Below are positions 27,043 to 41,537 of a stretch of DNA of 64,000 bases, piece after piece. The DNA comes from Brachyhypopomus gauderio (Eukaryota > Chordata > Actinopteri > Gymnotiformes > Hypopomidae), in the NCBI RefSeq assembly GCF_052324685.1, contig NC_135228.1, positions 10,876,886 to 10,940,885 on the forward strand, given 5' to 3'. A program made the translations under genes and the position numbers. How positions within the stretch are numbered: the stretch's first letter is position 1; every line of letters starts with the position of its first letter. Under the pieces are notes generated by a model. That model saw only the letters and a list, made by a program, of their open reading frames with translations, was not told the origin of the DNA and did no database searches.

Positions 27043-27462
27043 CATGCTGACACATGGTGATGTGCTGAAAGCCAGCCGCTAGCAGAGACAAAGGGTGTGC
27101 TTCCAGCAGCCGGATCACGGTTCTCTTTTGTACATCCCCGCCAGAGCCCAGTCACAAGGCGGCCTCACGTTAGCGGTTTCTGCTGACGCCTTCTGGGCTC
27201 AACGCAGACGAGTCTCCCTGCGTCTCTCACTTCCTCTCTGTTATTTTCATCCACTGCTGCTGCACGAGGCGTCATTTGTTAATCGCTGTTGCGCTATTGG
27301 CTGTTGCAATATGCAAATGAAATCTCAAACGCATCACAGCATTTCTTCCTGTGTGCTATGAGCTTCCTGTCCAATCTCAGTGCGTTCTCAGCGTCGTTCA
27401 AAATGTCAATCTGTAGCGATACAGTTGCTTTGTTATATATTACTGTTACCTTCATTGTGAGA

Positions 27463-27506
<44 letters not shown>

Positions 27507-30144
27507 CTCACTCTCTCTTTCTCTCAACCTCCCTCTCCCTGTTCCTCTTGCAGAACCTAACGTACGTGATGCTCGCGGCCACATGGCGCTGAATAATTAA
27601 CATGGTGTCAAATGGCAGTACCATTAGGATCAGTGGCGTAACACACACACTCGAATGGGCCTCTTACACGCTCAGCTCCTCTCTGTGGTTCGGCTTTCGT
27701 ACTGTGGCCGTTGTCAGCTCTTTTTTTTATTGGTTGTTTTTAATTGAAGGCACTGATAGACTTACCATTACATTAGCAGGAAGCAACTGTGTAGTTGGCT
27801 GCCCTTTTAACTTAGCACAGCAACTCAGTCACCTGCCAGCAGGAAGAATGGGTGGTCAAAGTTACAGCTCTATAACTGTGCTAATAAAACTCCTTCCTGC
27901 GTGGCAGAGTGAAGGACTTCTGTCATTGGCTGTCTGCTCCTTCGCCAGCAGGACAGTGTCAAGCGCAGTACGACCCTGAACGTGCGCGTCTGACAGGAGG
28001 GAGGTCCTTCCTCTGTGTGGAACGGTGGACTCTTTCCTCCGAGAACGTGCCAATGACAATGGGAAGCCACCCCCCACGGGATTTACAGTTTTACATTGGA
28101 TTTAGAAACACAATTGTTTTCAAGTGGTCGGGTTGTTCCGAATTGTACCCTCTCTTTTGTGATACACACGGACAAAAATATCTTTTCTCAACACCAATAT
28201 TGTTTTCAATGCTTTTTGATGAGTCAGTTTAGTTCCAAACTATGACTAACATGAAATTTCCCCCTTAAGGGAAGATTTAGGATTAAACCCTTGACTCAGT
28301 CAAACACTGTGCAGAGTCATTAGATTACAAACACGTTGTGTGGTGAGGCGGCCTTGGACCGGTGTGTCACCGCCGGGCTGAGGTCACCCACGCTCCCCGG
28401 CACCGTGGCTAACGCGCGGGTTTTGCAGCTCCGGGCCGGCGAAACGGCGAGGTAATATTGCAGGAAATGGGCAGGCGAGCTAGCGTCAGCGGAAGAGGGA
28501 AGTTCGAGGAAGGGTCACATCCTCGTCAGGCAGCACGCCCCGCTGTCCGGGTGCCGTTGGTAGCGTTTAGCCGATGGCCTCGTCGGAGGTGCTGACGGTG
28601 TGAAAGGGAAGCGTGCTCTTCTATTACGTGTTTCCTGCCCAGAGGGGATTACCTGTGTCACGGGCATCGGTGTCCGCTCAAGTAGGGCCACCGCAGCGTG
28701 AACGGAGGAAGTGTGAGATGGTGATACTCTCCATCTTCCAGGTGTAGCATTATTCAGGACGTTTATTAGAAAAACTTCTAATGATAACTCTTTACATTAT
28801 ACCGCCATCATACTATGTAACAAACGTGTTAATACTCTATATGTACTCGATATTCACTCAGAGCGACTTACATTTTTATCTCATTTTTTATACAAGTGAG
28901 CAATTGAGGGTTAAGGGCCTTGCTCAGGGGCACCTCAGTCATAGCCTCAATCTGGGAATCGAACCCACGACCCTCCGGTCACAAGACCAGTTCCCTACCA
29001 CCAGGCCATGACTGCCCCATGATGGTTATAATGGTGTTGTACAGCGTGTAGTTCCACTGTAACTATGGTGTTTGTACAGAGTGGCCTGCAGGTTTTCAGG
29101 CCTCCATCAGGCTGTGCCATAAAACACAGAACCAACATACTCTCAACACCACCAGCCCTGCTGAAGCAAGAATGCAGGACCTCTGTATCTTCTCACGTCT
29201 GGTCTATTGACTGTTCCATAGCTGGAATGGTCAGCTCAGAAAATGTGGGCCACCGAGTCCCAGCCCACCCATGGAGACGTGCTTCTCCAGATCAACGCGC
29301 CTCACAACCTTGTAGAGGGGGACATGGTTAGAGCAGTTGAGAACATTTTAGAACCTTGCTCACCATCGGTCGCCACTTTCCTAATCTAGACTGGACCACG
29401 TGACAGAAGACCGATCTGCAGGTGCCCCATGTTTGGTTTGAGGTGTGAGGAGCCTTAGAAAACACCTCACCTGAAGACACTGATCACTTATAGATAATAT
29501 GAGCCTGAAAGAATCAATACTTCATTCAGTATAGATCACCCTCACCCTGACGAACAGTCTTCATCACCTAGCGACTGCTGTTAGCATTTTCCAATGGCAT
29601 ATTCCTTCAAGTGGAAAGATAGTACAAATTGAATTATAGGAATAACGCATGCAATCACATGTGGAAAATATTCTTGGAACCACTGGCTTTAATTCTGAAG
29701 TTCATTTTTTGTAAGACTCTGCACCAAATCGAACAATATCTCCATTATGATTAGATCAGGAGACAGTCTGCTGTCATACGGCTTTATTGATTTCCACATT
29801 TGCAGAAAAAGGGTTGCTGGGCATTTAATTTGCGCTTTGGTGCTGCAAAATTCCAAGTCCATCCTCATTATTCCTCCTCAAATGGGCGGAGTAGCATTTA
29901 GCCCCGCCTTACACCGGCGCTTTTAGTGGATGCTGCCCCGTTAAGAACCATAAACTTTGACAGATTTAGTTCCAGAATGTTCCAGAAAGCACACGAGGAC
30001 AGTCTGTAACACACATCGTAGTCAGTGGCGCTGGCAGGCGGTGCTGGTTTGGAGCTTCTAGCTGTGGATGTGGTCATGGAGGCAGTGGTTGTGTTTGGAA
30101 GGTGAAGTTGCTGACATAGGCTTTGGCTTTGCCCCCTCTATCTT

Positions 30145-30198
<54 letters not shown>

Positions 30199-33100
30199 TG
30201 GCCCAAATCTCATTTTCTGCTGTTGTGGCTCTTGTGTTTCATGAGAAGAGTTGCCTTTCTGGCCATCTGGAAAGATCAGCGCTTTCAGTGCTAAAAGCTT
30301 CCGTCTTGCCCTGAGGTCACGACCTCTTCCGCTTATGGCATTTGTGGTTAGACAGCAGCCAGAGACAAACTCAACCGAGCTTTTTATAACCAAAGCATTT
30401 ACCAAATATGAGTCCAGAGAAACTTCGCTTTGCACGTGAACATGCAGTACGTCCCCACCGCTGTGTTCTTTCGATTCGGGACGTTTGCCGAGTACGAGTG
30501 TTTCCCGACAATTTCTAAAGACCATCTGGTGTTGGTGTTGGTCCCGTAGCAAGTCACACGCACCTTCTCCAATTTATTGTACAGAGCGGTTACGCGGACC
30601 TACAGCAGAATGCTTTCCATGTGGGTGAGATGAACTGACGTCTCCTCCTCACTCTGCTGATGGTGAGCTGTGTGAGGTCCGGGCTTCAGCTGCCAGTCTG
30701 TTCAGTGAACCGTCCGCGCTCCGGCCAAAACGCGTGCCAAGCCACGGCTAGGTTACAGAAGTGCCAGGATGTAAGACGCCCGATGGAGCCGTTAACGAGA
30801 CGCGCCGTTGACATCCTCACGGCTCGGAAAAGCAGTAATGATTCTGATGCCAACAGGATGCAAAATGGGGTTCAATCTCTCAGCCAGGCTAGGGATCAGG
30901 GCATTTCGTTTTATTGTTACTTTGAGAAACCGTGCAGCTGAATCAAATCGTTGGACGTGAATCTAATTGAGTTGGAAGGAATTGAGCTGATACGAGTTAA
31001 ACGGTGCTAAGTGGCTTTCAGAGAGACCGGCTGGTCGATTTGGTGGTTTTCCTAGAGAGAGGGCGTAGTCTTTGTCCTCGTCCTTCTTCTCACGACTTCT
31101 TTTTAGAGGCCTGCAGACGGCAGCTGGCGGACGATCCTCCCAGCCGGCGCGGCGTAACGTCCAAAAGCACGCGGGGAGAAGGTTTGTTTTCACAGCAGCC
31201 GGCTTGCGTGCAGAGTGGCGTTATTATCGAGCCAGACCTTTTGTGGTGACATTATCTGTTGATCCACGGGGTCTTACTGTTCCACTGTATGAAGCGTTTG
31301 GCAACGTTGTAAACATTCTCGATTTCCTGTCATGTGGGCTTTTGTGGGTGTGTGGACGCACGCATGTGTGCGCGCGAGTGTGTGTAAGTGTGTGTGTGTG
31401 TTCCGGAGGCACCATTGTGTCAGCCGGCAGAGAGCAGGAAACAGAAGACAGTAGGAGAGAATAATGGTTGGGAATTCTGCACGCGGAGAGTACGGGAGCA
31501 GGGAAAATCCTCATTCGGCCTGGATCAGCCTGGATTATTTTTAGACCCTGGTTCTTCTTCACTGTCCTCCCTCTGGTCTTCTGGGACTCTCAAGTGCCCA
31601 AATCAGCAATGTCCGCTTGTGTCACTGGACACTGGACACTAACCCCATAATATCGAGGCAGATGCTTAAACTGCTTCAATTTCTCTTGTGGTTTTGTGGT
31701 TGGTTAGACAAAAAAAAAAGTGTACAATACAGTAAAGTTGTAATTAACCATAGGATATGTGGGAAATGTAGTTCAGCTCTACAGACGAATGGGTTAAAAA
31801 GTAAATGTGGACACGTTTTTTGTGTTGGTATGACTGGATTTGGTACCTGTTGACTCGTGTGCGATGGCCCATGTGCTTTAAGGCTGGTAAACATTCCTGC
31901 ACATGTCCTGGAGGGGTAGAGAGAGTGAGCATGCTGTGTCATTCTGGGGTGACAGGTGAATAATGGGTGATTCATTCTGCACTGTAATTAACTGTTGACA
32001 CAGTTAGTGAGCAGTGCTGCTGTAGGACTACGTTTTTCAGGGGCTTGGTATAGTATGACACGCAAGCACAATCTGACATCTTGCAATGAGACGAACTAAA
32101 ATAAAACAATCTTCTTGTTGGCATAAATCGCTACGGATTTTGTTTCCTTGGTAGTAGCAGGGATTCATACATGGGGCAAGGGCTTTTTCTTCCTATGTAT
32201 TGTGAGTCATAACTTCTTCCCTTCGTTCTGTGTGATGTGTGAGAGAAAACCTCTTTGGGAGGTGAAGGCAGGTATTTACAAAGCCATCAGAACGAGCCGT
32301 TACGCTTCCAGCCGAGGGTGACAGTTTGGAGACGATCCCTGAGCTGTAGCGCCTTACGTCGTGGTGTCGCCACAGGACGGTGATACTGCTGGACTTTACT
32401 CTCGCAGTGTTGCTGGAACAGGTCCCTGGGCACCTCACTGGCCTTTTCCTCTAGCACGCATCTTTTGCTGTACTTTATGACCAGGGTTCGAACTCGGTGC
32501 AGTTAGACCTTTCACAGAAAACTGCGAATGGCTTCACGGGTACACCGCACACTTCCTGCGCTGCACACGCCATTGGATAACACCTCCTGACCTCAACTCT
32601 GTGCTCTTAACTGATTCCACGCCAAGGGCGCTCCATTGCAGGACCACCACCGCCATCCCAAACAGGTCAGAGGTCAGACATCAGGAAAGAGTCCCCATGC
32701 CAAAGTGGCTTTCTGGGCAGTGGGGGCCAGTGTGTGGGGGCAGAGGGATTGGGGGAACGGGAGGCTTGGTTAAGGAACGCTCAGGGGACAACGGCACGTG
32801 CTGAACCAAGAGCAGTTTGTGTCGATTGGGCAAGATAGGACTAATGAGACGGAGATGTGACTGTAGAGCAGAAGCCAACAGATCTGTATCTGAGTGTGAG
32901 TGTCACCACCCCACCGCGACTTCTGACTTCTGGAACGAGTGCAAAAAAGGAGTAGTCATCGTTTGGACCTCCTACGCCTTCACTGATCTGTGACCAGTTG
33001 AACTTTGTCACCCCTAATGCTCGTGTTAGAGCTGAGGGGACCAGCGCTGGTCCTAGATCAGGGTCAGAGGGCAAGCATTCCCCGGATCACAGCCAACCCC

Positions 33101-36100
33101 TTAAGGAGGAGCAGTTAAACCATGACGAAGGGCTTCCTCTAAACACCACCCTGATTACTCGGTTCTCAGAGGCCACCCATAGCTGGGCTTGGCTGTGCTG
33201 GCCTGTCCCATCCTGCCAGTCCTATTTTAGAGACACCATTCTTTTCAAGGCAGTTGTTCCCAAGCTGACACCTCAGTCCCCTCCCCCCCCGGCACACGCC
33301 TCAATCATTCTCTTGGGGCTCCCATAGCTCCGCCTCTCACTCACCGTACATCGTGAGTGAGGACCGCCGACACGTGTCTGCTCAACATGGTGAAAATGCA
33401 AAAACCGACAGTCCCGTGTATCATCGGCCAGCGACTCACGAATCCACCGGCGTCTTATTTTGCTTCGTACACTTTTCTCCCACCTCTCGATCTTCCTGAG
33501 TCAAACACAACAGGCATTTGTGTTAAGGCCCATCCGCCTGTTTTAGCTGCCGGTGTGTGTGTCATCCTTCAGCTAATTCAGAGACGCGCACATGAACTGA
33601 AACCCAGTGTGGTTTCAACACTGACGGAAATGCAGGCTGCATGTGTGCTGTTTATACGCGATAGACCTTTTTTTTTTTGTTTTAACACCCCTCTTCACAT
33701 GTTTTGCAGATCTGTCCACAGCGCAGAGGAAGTTCGCTGAATCGCTGAACGAATTCAAGTTTCAGTGCATAGGAGACGCTGAAACGGATGATGAGATCTG
33801 CATCGGTGAGACCCCAACATGGCCGCCGCACGCACCTGCTCTGTTTTACCTCACGCAGTTGTCAACTGACATTCGCACTTTTTTTTCGACTGTTAGACCT
33901 TTTGGATCCCTTTGATGCATTATGGGGCATATCAGTGCTCTATCATACAGACCTATGTACTGGCAAACATTCTCAGATAGAGGCTCTAATTGTTTCATTT
34001 TAATATGAGCATACTTAATTTCCCATTGACCTTTCACTATTCAGCTTCAACGATTCAGAAAATCCAAACTGTAAAGAAGGCGGGGTCAGTGGGGCTTCAT
34101 GACACCTTTCATAGAATCTGTCGAGGCCCAAAGCAGGCTGGGCCTGAGGGCGGCCTGCGTGTCCCACTGCCGTCTGCCTTTCTCAAATCCTCCGATATGG
34201 AGAGAGAAGCAGCTCGTGGGAAGGCGTCTGCATCATCTCCTCACCGCGCCAGCCTCTGGTGGCACTGCAGGAGCAAACTCGCATTCGTGGACTGCAGGCC
34301 GCAGCTCGAACAGCGCCCCCTAACGGAGAGGAGGACGTACCACAGCTGCCCTCTCACACACTGCTGCCTGAGCCATGCTGCCAGAAACCTCACGCCAAAC
34401 AAGAGCTGGAGGGATTTAGGAGAGACTCCTATTTTTTATTTTATATAAATATAAAATGTTGAATATGATCACTGCATTGTGTGATGTTGAGAGCGAGAGA
34501 GTGTTTCATGTTGAGAATGAGAGAGTGTGTGTATGAGAGAGAGAGAGAGAGGCGGGGGGGGGGGGGGCAGACTTAATGCTGATCATCTTATAGCAGAAGT
34601 TAGTGGTGTTAGGAGATAGGAACCTTAACCAATATGTGTCATGGCAAAGTGTTGCAGAAATTTTAGCTGTGGTCTGTTTAAGCAACTATTTTTATGCAAT
34701 GAAGTTGCTATAGAATCTGCAATAACCCATCTTTTTGAGTATTAGCTTCCTGTTACTTCACCATGACGGTTCTCATATCACTCTCGTGTGAGAAAGCTCT
34801 TATCTAACCGTACAGTGCTGCAGAGTTAAAGTACCCTCAGGAGCTGCAGGCCAGTTGTTAGTATCACTATAATTAAGTTCACTGTAAACTCAGCCCTAAT
34901 CCAGGAGCCACTGTGAGTTTGTTTTAGCTCACTCTAAACTCAGCCCTAATCCAGGAGCCACTGTGAGTCTGTTTTAACTCTCTCTAAACTCAGCCCTAAT
35001 CTAGGAGCCACTGTGAGTCTGTTTTTGCTCTCTCTAAACTCAGCCCTAATCCAGGAGCCACTGTGAGTCTGTTTTAGCTCTCTCTAAACTCAGCTCTAAT
35101 CTAGGAGCCACTGTGAGTCTGTTTTAGCTCTCCCTAAACTCAGCTCTAATCTAGGAGCCACTGTGAGTCTGTTTTAGCTCTCTCTAAACTCAGCCCTAAT
35201 CCAGGAGCCACTGTGAGTCTGATTTGGCTGTTCCTGACTGGTCCTTTAAGATCCGGCAAAGAGTTTCAAACGATGTTTGACAGAAATCTCAGCACCCGCC
35301 ACTTTTGAAGGGAGAGTGATCTAGCCTAGACCTGTTATTTGGCCTCCAGCACTAGTTGGGACTCGGCAGACTCGATGTGGTGCAAGAGTTTTGAACTCGT
35401 CCTGGTTTCAGACGGGAAGCTGAATTCACCGGGCATGACAAGAGTAGGAGTAGTTATCCGCTATCAGCCTCTCCATATCTGTACAGGTCACGGTCATGAC
35501 GGGGCCAGGCTGATCCAGGAACAGAGTTCCCTTTTAAAGAATCTTTGGGAATTTATCTGAATCTTGTTACGCTGGACAGCCCAAATTCTTCCACATCTGA
35601 CCTTGCACACCTAGAGGTCAAGGCCAGGGCGCTGGTGTGGGTTAAGTGTTAGGCTGCCGGTTCTGAACTCCTCCGTATCGCTCCTTCTCAACAGCCAGGT
35701 CGCTGCAGGAGTTCGCTGGCGTTCTGCAGAACCTGGAAGACGAGAGGACGCGGATGGTGAGTAAACCCAGAGCCCCGTGGTCTTCCTCGTCTCCCTCGTC
35801 TTCCTCGTCGCCGCTGACTCCAGCGCCTGCCGTCTTGTGTTTCTTTAGATCGACAACGCAAACGACGTTCTCATCGCACCCCTCGAGCGCTTCAGGAAGG
35901 AGCAGATCGGCGTCGCAAAGGTATGAAAACATTTGGCGTCAGCGTGCCGTCTTCCTTGTTTTAAAATGCTCTGGGGCACAACAACAGAGGGGGGTGTTGT
36001 CTTTGTCCTTTACTACGGAATTTGTGGTAGCAGTAACCAAAGAGTGAAGCCAAAGGTGTTGTAGTCATTGCTGCTGCTTAAGGTTGCACCAAAGTCCCAA

Positions 36101-39100
36101 TCGACTAATTAAAATGCATTATGGGAACTTAACTGGTGCTCTAGTGCTGAAGGGAGAACAACGCTGTCAACGTTACTTATAGCTCAACACTGCCATCTGC
36201 TGGCGCAACCTGTCTGGTGCTCTATGGGGAAAATTACATGCATTTTGCATTGGATACAGTACTGTTGCATTGGCGAAAAACAGCAGAACACATCCTAAAG
36301 CTCTAAGGTCACATGCAAATCGTTAGAGACGTAATGATAGAAATAGAAATTTCTCATTTGGAAATGTGGTGGAAATGTGATGTGTATGACATCATCACTA
36401 GCACGTGTCGCTTCTGCGCTCCTGCTCTCTCTTACTGACTCACACACACACACACACACACACACCCTAATATCACCCGTCACTTTCATTTAAAGCCGTT
36501 AAAGTTGATGGGCGCGAGCAGGTGTCCGAGGTCGGGAGGTTAGGGCACGAACGATCAACTCGAGAATATCAAGCAAGCGGAGGAAGACAATCTGGACTCT
36601 ACTACAGACCCTCTAACATGCGGTCCGAGGGGAAAGATCGCGTGGTCGGCCGAGGTCAAGCAGCCGGCATCTTAGCGAAGAACACTAGCTGAGCTCGAAG
36701 AGTAAAGGGGCACGTCTGCAGTTCCTTCTCGTCCCCGACATGTAGTTTACAGGCGAGGCTTCCGGACCATTTCGGGAGGAGTGTTGGAATCTGTGCGCTG
36801 CTGCCAAGAAGTGACACACTAGTACTGTACAGCACGTCAGGCGTTACGGCATGACATGAAGACGAGCCTATAGGCACTTGACATTTTTACTGTCTCTCTG
36901 TAAGGATCCTGAATAGGGATTCTAGGAAAGAAAAAAAGGCACCAATGTACTGGACAAGACTGCAGGAAAAATGAGTTACACTCGTGGCTTTTTGGCTAAC
37001 TTAGATGAATTGCTTTAGCCAAAATTGCTAATGTTTCCTTTGATGAAAAGAAGCAGGCAACCACAGGTGTGAGCGAATATGCAAATATGCTAATTCCATT
37101 ATGCAAATTGGGCTCTAAACGGCGTTATTAGTCGCCATTTGTTGTTACATTAGAGGTTTTTAGCTCTCCATCCAAAAAAGAACAGCCAGAAACTCCCTCA
37201 GACTTCAAATATGCAACTCTACAATATGGAGTGCTCGAAATTAACAATGTTTTCTTAAGCCGTGAAAGTTAATAGTTAAACGAGAAAAGAACGTAAAAAG
37301 GGATTCCTGTCATTGCACAGGTTTCCTCTCTAGTATAGTGTAATACTGTGTAGTATAGTGTAATACTGTGTAGTGTTGTGTAATAATGTGTAGTATAGTG
37401 TAATACTGTGTAGTGTTGTGTAAAACTGTATCTTGTCATGTAGTAAATCTTGCAGCTTTTACGATATTAATATTTTCCTTGAAATTAGCTTCCTGTGACA
37501 TTGGCATATTCTCGTTTGTTGAAGGAGGAGAAGAAAAAATATGACAAGGAGACTGAGAAATATTGTGCCGTACTGGAGAAGCACCTCAGCCTGTCGGCCA
37601 AGAAGAAGGAGGCACACCTTCACGAGGTACGCACTCCATGACACCCGCTGGGATCTGCATGATATCTAGACCACCTGCACCGTCTCAGAGAAACTTAGTG
37701 TGTGTCTGTGTGTGTGCATAATGCTAAAACGAACCAGTTTCTTTCCAGGCAGACAATCAGGTGGACCAGGTGCGCCAGCATTTCTACGAGGTGTCACTGG
37801 AATATGTATTTAAAGTGCAGGAGGTCCAGGAGAGGAAGATGTTTGAGTTTGTGGAGCCGGTAGGTGCTGTTTCATTCACAGACTTTCAACCGTCCGTAGT
37901 TTAACTCTTAGTACACATTCAAATGTATGAAAATGTGTTTGTTCATAGCGATGCCTTGACGGCTGTAGTGATTGTAGTCAATACTTTAAAAGAGTGTTTG
38001 GATTCTGGAAGCGTTTGGCTGCTCTGACTGACGGACGTTCCTGATGGTGTTTTTGGTTTGTAGTTGCTGGCTTTTCTGCAGGGACTGTTCACTTACTATC
38101 ACCATGGCTACGAGCTGGCCAAAGACTTTAACCACTTCAAGACCGATCTGACCATCAGCATTCAGAACGTAAGTGAGCCTTTTGCACGCACGCTCCATCT
38201 GTAAATGGGACGGGTCCATGCCGAGCAGACCCTCACCACACACACACACACACGGCTCGTCTTCGTAGCGCTCCTCGTAACTCTGCGGAGGACCGTGCTA
38301 ACAACGCACACTGTGAGTCCACGCAGCAAAACATTCCCTGTTCAACATACGGAAGAATTCCGGTCTGTACGAAATACGCCTTCACGGCCGCTCCTCGTTG
38401 AACGGTCCTCGTCGTCACGCCGCGTCTTGTCTCGTGCTAGCACAAGCGTTCGGATGGGCGTTCGTCACGCTGTGCTCAACGGGCCTCCCGTGTTTTGTCA
38501 GACGCGGAACCGGTTCGAGAGCACGCGCTCAGAGGTGGAGAGCCTGATGAGGAAGATGAAGGAAAACCCGCACGAACACAAGAACATGAGCTCTCACACC
38601 ATGGAGGGCTACCTGTTCATCCTGGAGAAGCGTGAGTGACGTTTCCTTCACCGGTTCCTCCAGCGCGGCTGCGTTCACACACGCACCACAAGCCTTTCAA
38701 GGAAAAGGCAGAGGCAGAGTGTTTTTTCTCAGTCTCGTCTTGGTCTCGTCTCGGTCGCCCACGCTCACTCGTTCACTTTATTTCTTGCTCCCTTGCTCCC
38801 TCTTCTCACCCTTTGCTCCCTTCCTGTTCACTCTCCTCATCCGCCCTCCTGTTCCTCCATCTCCTTTCTCCCGCTCTGACCTTCTGATCTTCGTTCCAGG
38901 ATCTTTCGTGTCCACGTGGGTGAAGTACTACTGCACGTACCAGCGGGAGCCCAAGAGACTCACCATGGTGCTCTTCGACCAGAAATCAGGAGGAAAGATC
39001 GTAAGTGTTCCCCGCCCCCTTTTATTCCCCGCCCCCCTGATCTCCTCCCTCCCTCCCTCCCCCGGGGCCGTGACCTTGTTGCGTCGGCAAGCGAGGGCGT

Positions 39101-41506
39101 GTCTGCCCGCGTGCCCGTGTGCCAGGCTGGTACCACAGCCGGGCATGCCACCCTGTTCTCCAGTGCCAGCGCGAGTGGGGGATTTATCGCCTCCGACACG
39201 CACCCTGTCTAGCCACATTCCTCCACCACTACACACGACCCAACAGGCCCGAGGCACCACACCACCCACAGTACCCGGCCAGAAGTGATGCGTGTGTGAT
39301 AAAGACTTAAAAGGCTTAAATCATGGACTAGGTAGTTATATAATAGGAATTGTTAGGAATGATCAATACCTGAAACATACGTTGGCAAAATATGACAAAA
39401 TATGAATTTGGGTGGAAACTCAATTTAGCACCTACACACTGGTACACACTGGCACTGTGTATTTGCGTGTATTTATAACATTTAGAGTGTTTTAAAAAAT
39501 ATATTGTAATTTATTGTATAAGTCACGTTTCCAATCTGAACATCCTTCTCTGAACATTTTTTAACATACTCTCCCTTCCCGCGGTCATTTCAAAATAACG
39601 TCATTTCGGACTTTTGCAAAATGACAGACTTTTGCAATCCTTTTGTTCAGTCAGCCCTGAATAACCACCCTGGCCAGAGAGAATGCAGCGTCCCTTGGAT
39701 GACCTGTGTGTGAATGAACAGAACTACGCAACAGCTTGAGTGGCGTGATCTCATCGGTGTTGGCCCGAGACGTCTCTCTGTGCCGTCCCTGCTGTCGGAG
39801 TGTGTGCGCGGGAATGTAGTCCGCGCTGAGCGGAATGTTTTCAGAACGCTCTGTGAATTCTGCTGCGGCTGAATCACAAGTGACACGAATCTTAATGAGA
39901 TCCTTGTTTTGACGTGTTTTTTGACGCGGTGGAGGGAGGGAGTTGAAGGGGGCGGAGCTCTCCCCGTGCCACCTACCGGAACTCTCAGGGAATGTGTGAG
40001 GTGTGTGTGTGTGTGTGTGTGGGTGGGTGTGTTATAGAGAGCTGGCATATAGCGGCTGAGAGAAAGGTGAAGCGTCGCTATGGAAATAGGTCAGATCCAT
40101 GTCACCATCCCTGTCAGTAGAAGCTGCACTCCAGTTGTTCGCTGAGCTGATCGACTGGCCGACGCTGATCTCCAAAAATGCACCAGGGGTGTGTGGGAGA
40201 TACCCTCTGAGTTACTCTCTGAGATCTTCTCTTCTCCTTCCAGGGCGAGGAGGAGAGCTTCGTCCTCAAGTCCTGCACCAGGCGGAAAACGGACTCCATT
40301 GAGAAGAGGTTCTGCTTCGACGTGGAGGCCGTCGACCGGTGAGTCGCAGTGGCGAGTGGCCGCCATCAGAGGGCGCTGTGTTTGGCTAGGGGAGCCTGAC
40401 CAGCTCGGCAGATGTCTTGCGAATTGGACTGGCGGGCGTGCATGTTTGTGCGGGTGGGTTCGGCCAAACAGCTGTTGTGCTTCAGAGTGGGGGTGTGGAT
40501 CAGGGGAGAGGGAGTGGCCCAGGAAGAGGGAGTGGCTTGGTGCTGAGGTCATAGTTGTCTATGGCATGCGTGGCCCTGTGGCAAACGATGAATAATGCAT
40601 GTAGTATTCTGTGTGTGAGTGTGAGTGTGCACCTCTTTAAGAGACATTCCTCATACCTTACCTTTTAAGACATTATTTTCTGTATTAACACCCAGAATGG
40701 TAGAATGAACTCCCACTACCTGTCTATAAATCAGTGTCTCTAGCTGTCCTCAATGTCTCTTACTGTCCTCACATGTGGACTAGAGACTCTCCTCTCCAGT
40801 TCATAAGTGCCAGTCACTTCAGTTGAACAACCATCATTCATTCACTTACTTTTCTACTAACACGAAAACAGCTTTTGTGAGCTGACAGGGTTCTAGCTTA
40901 ATGGTGTCCTCAGACTAGCAAACCAGCGTGAAGTCTGGAGCAGAACTGACCTGTTCGTTTATTCACGTCTCCATGCAGGTTTATATAGAGAGGAAAATTC
41001 TGCACTTTGATTTACACCTGCAATTTACTAGGATCACTGTATGTCTGAACACCTTTTAATATGCACATCAATATGACACAGTTCTGTCTAGCGGAAACAG
41101 TGAATCCAAATGCATATATAAACAGATGCTCACACACACACACACACATTCGCACACGTCAAACTGATGGCGGCTGAAGGTTAGAGATACTGCCAGTTCA
41201 GCCATACAGCAGAGCAGCTGAATTGAGTCTTCAGGATGGGGGTCATTTGTGATTGATGGGTTAGGAGTGGAGAGGAGGCCATTATCGGGAGTGAAGGAGC
41301 GAGTGTGGGGGGAGAGACATCAGTGTTTGGTGATTTATGAGTGTGTGTAGGTGTGCGTGTGCGGTCTGGCTCTGGGGGGTCAGAATGTCTCCATCGTGGT
41401 AGCGGCTGGGAGGCCTGAAAATCGGCTTGTCGTGTCTGGTCTGCGGGGTGGGGTGGGGGTGTTTGTGAGGAAATACGAGCAAAACCATATCGTTATGGTT
41501 ATTGAA

Positions 41507-41537
<31 letters not shown>

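Larger units (their letters stand above)
12118..33709. other. arhgap26: arhgap26 intron 1 (21.6 kb)
   Basis: No other gene was recognised on either strand. Listed separately are microsatellites, a pyrimidine tract, a 29-bp minisatellite, three non-autonomous DNA transposons at 24.1-25.2 kb and a SINE at 28.9 kb. The many open frames of 60-150 codons here match no family I know and often overlap on both strands. Regulatory elements are likely in so long a first intron, but none can be proven from sequence alone. Confidence 0.6.

Noticed and set aside
27465..27600. Extra arhgap26 exon after the CT tract (CTCTTGCAG at about 27552)
   Set aside because: It resembles a 3' splice site, but the following sequence stops quickly and exon 1 joins exon 2 in phase with perfect family identity without it.
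28930..29018. tRNA gene on the minus strand
   Set aside because: Has A- and B-box-like motifs but no cloverleaf with paired acceptor stem, and continues into a SINE body.
38632..39288. 218-codon plus frame around arhgap26 exon 9
   Set aside because: It is an intron-exon-intron read-through: only 38900-39000 is coding, as shown by splice sites and family match.
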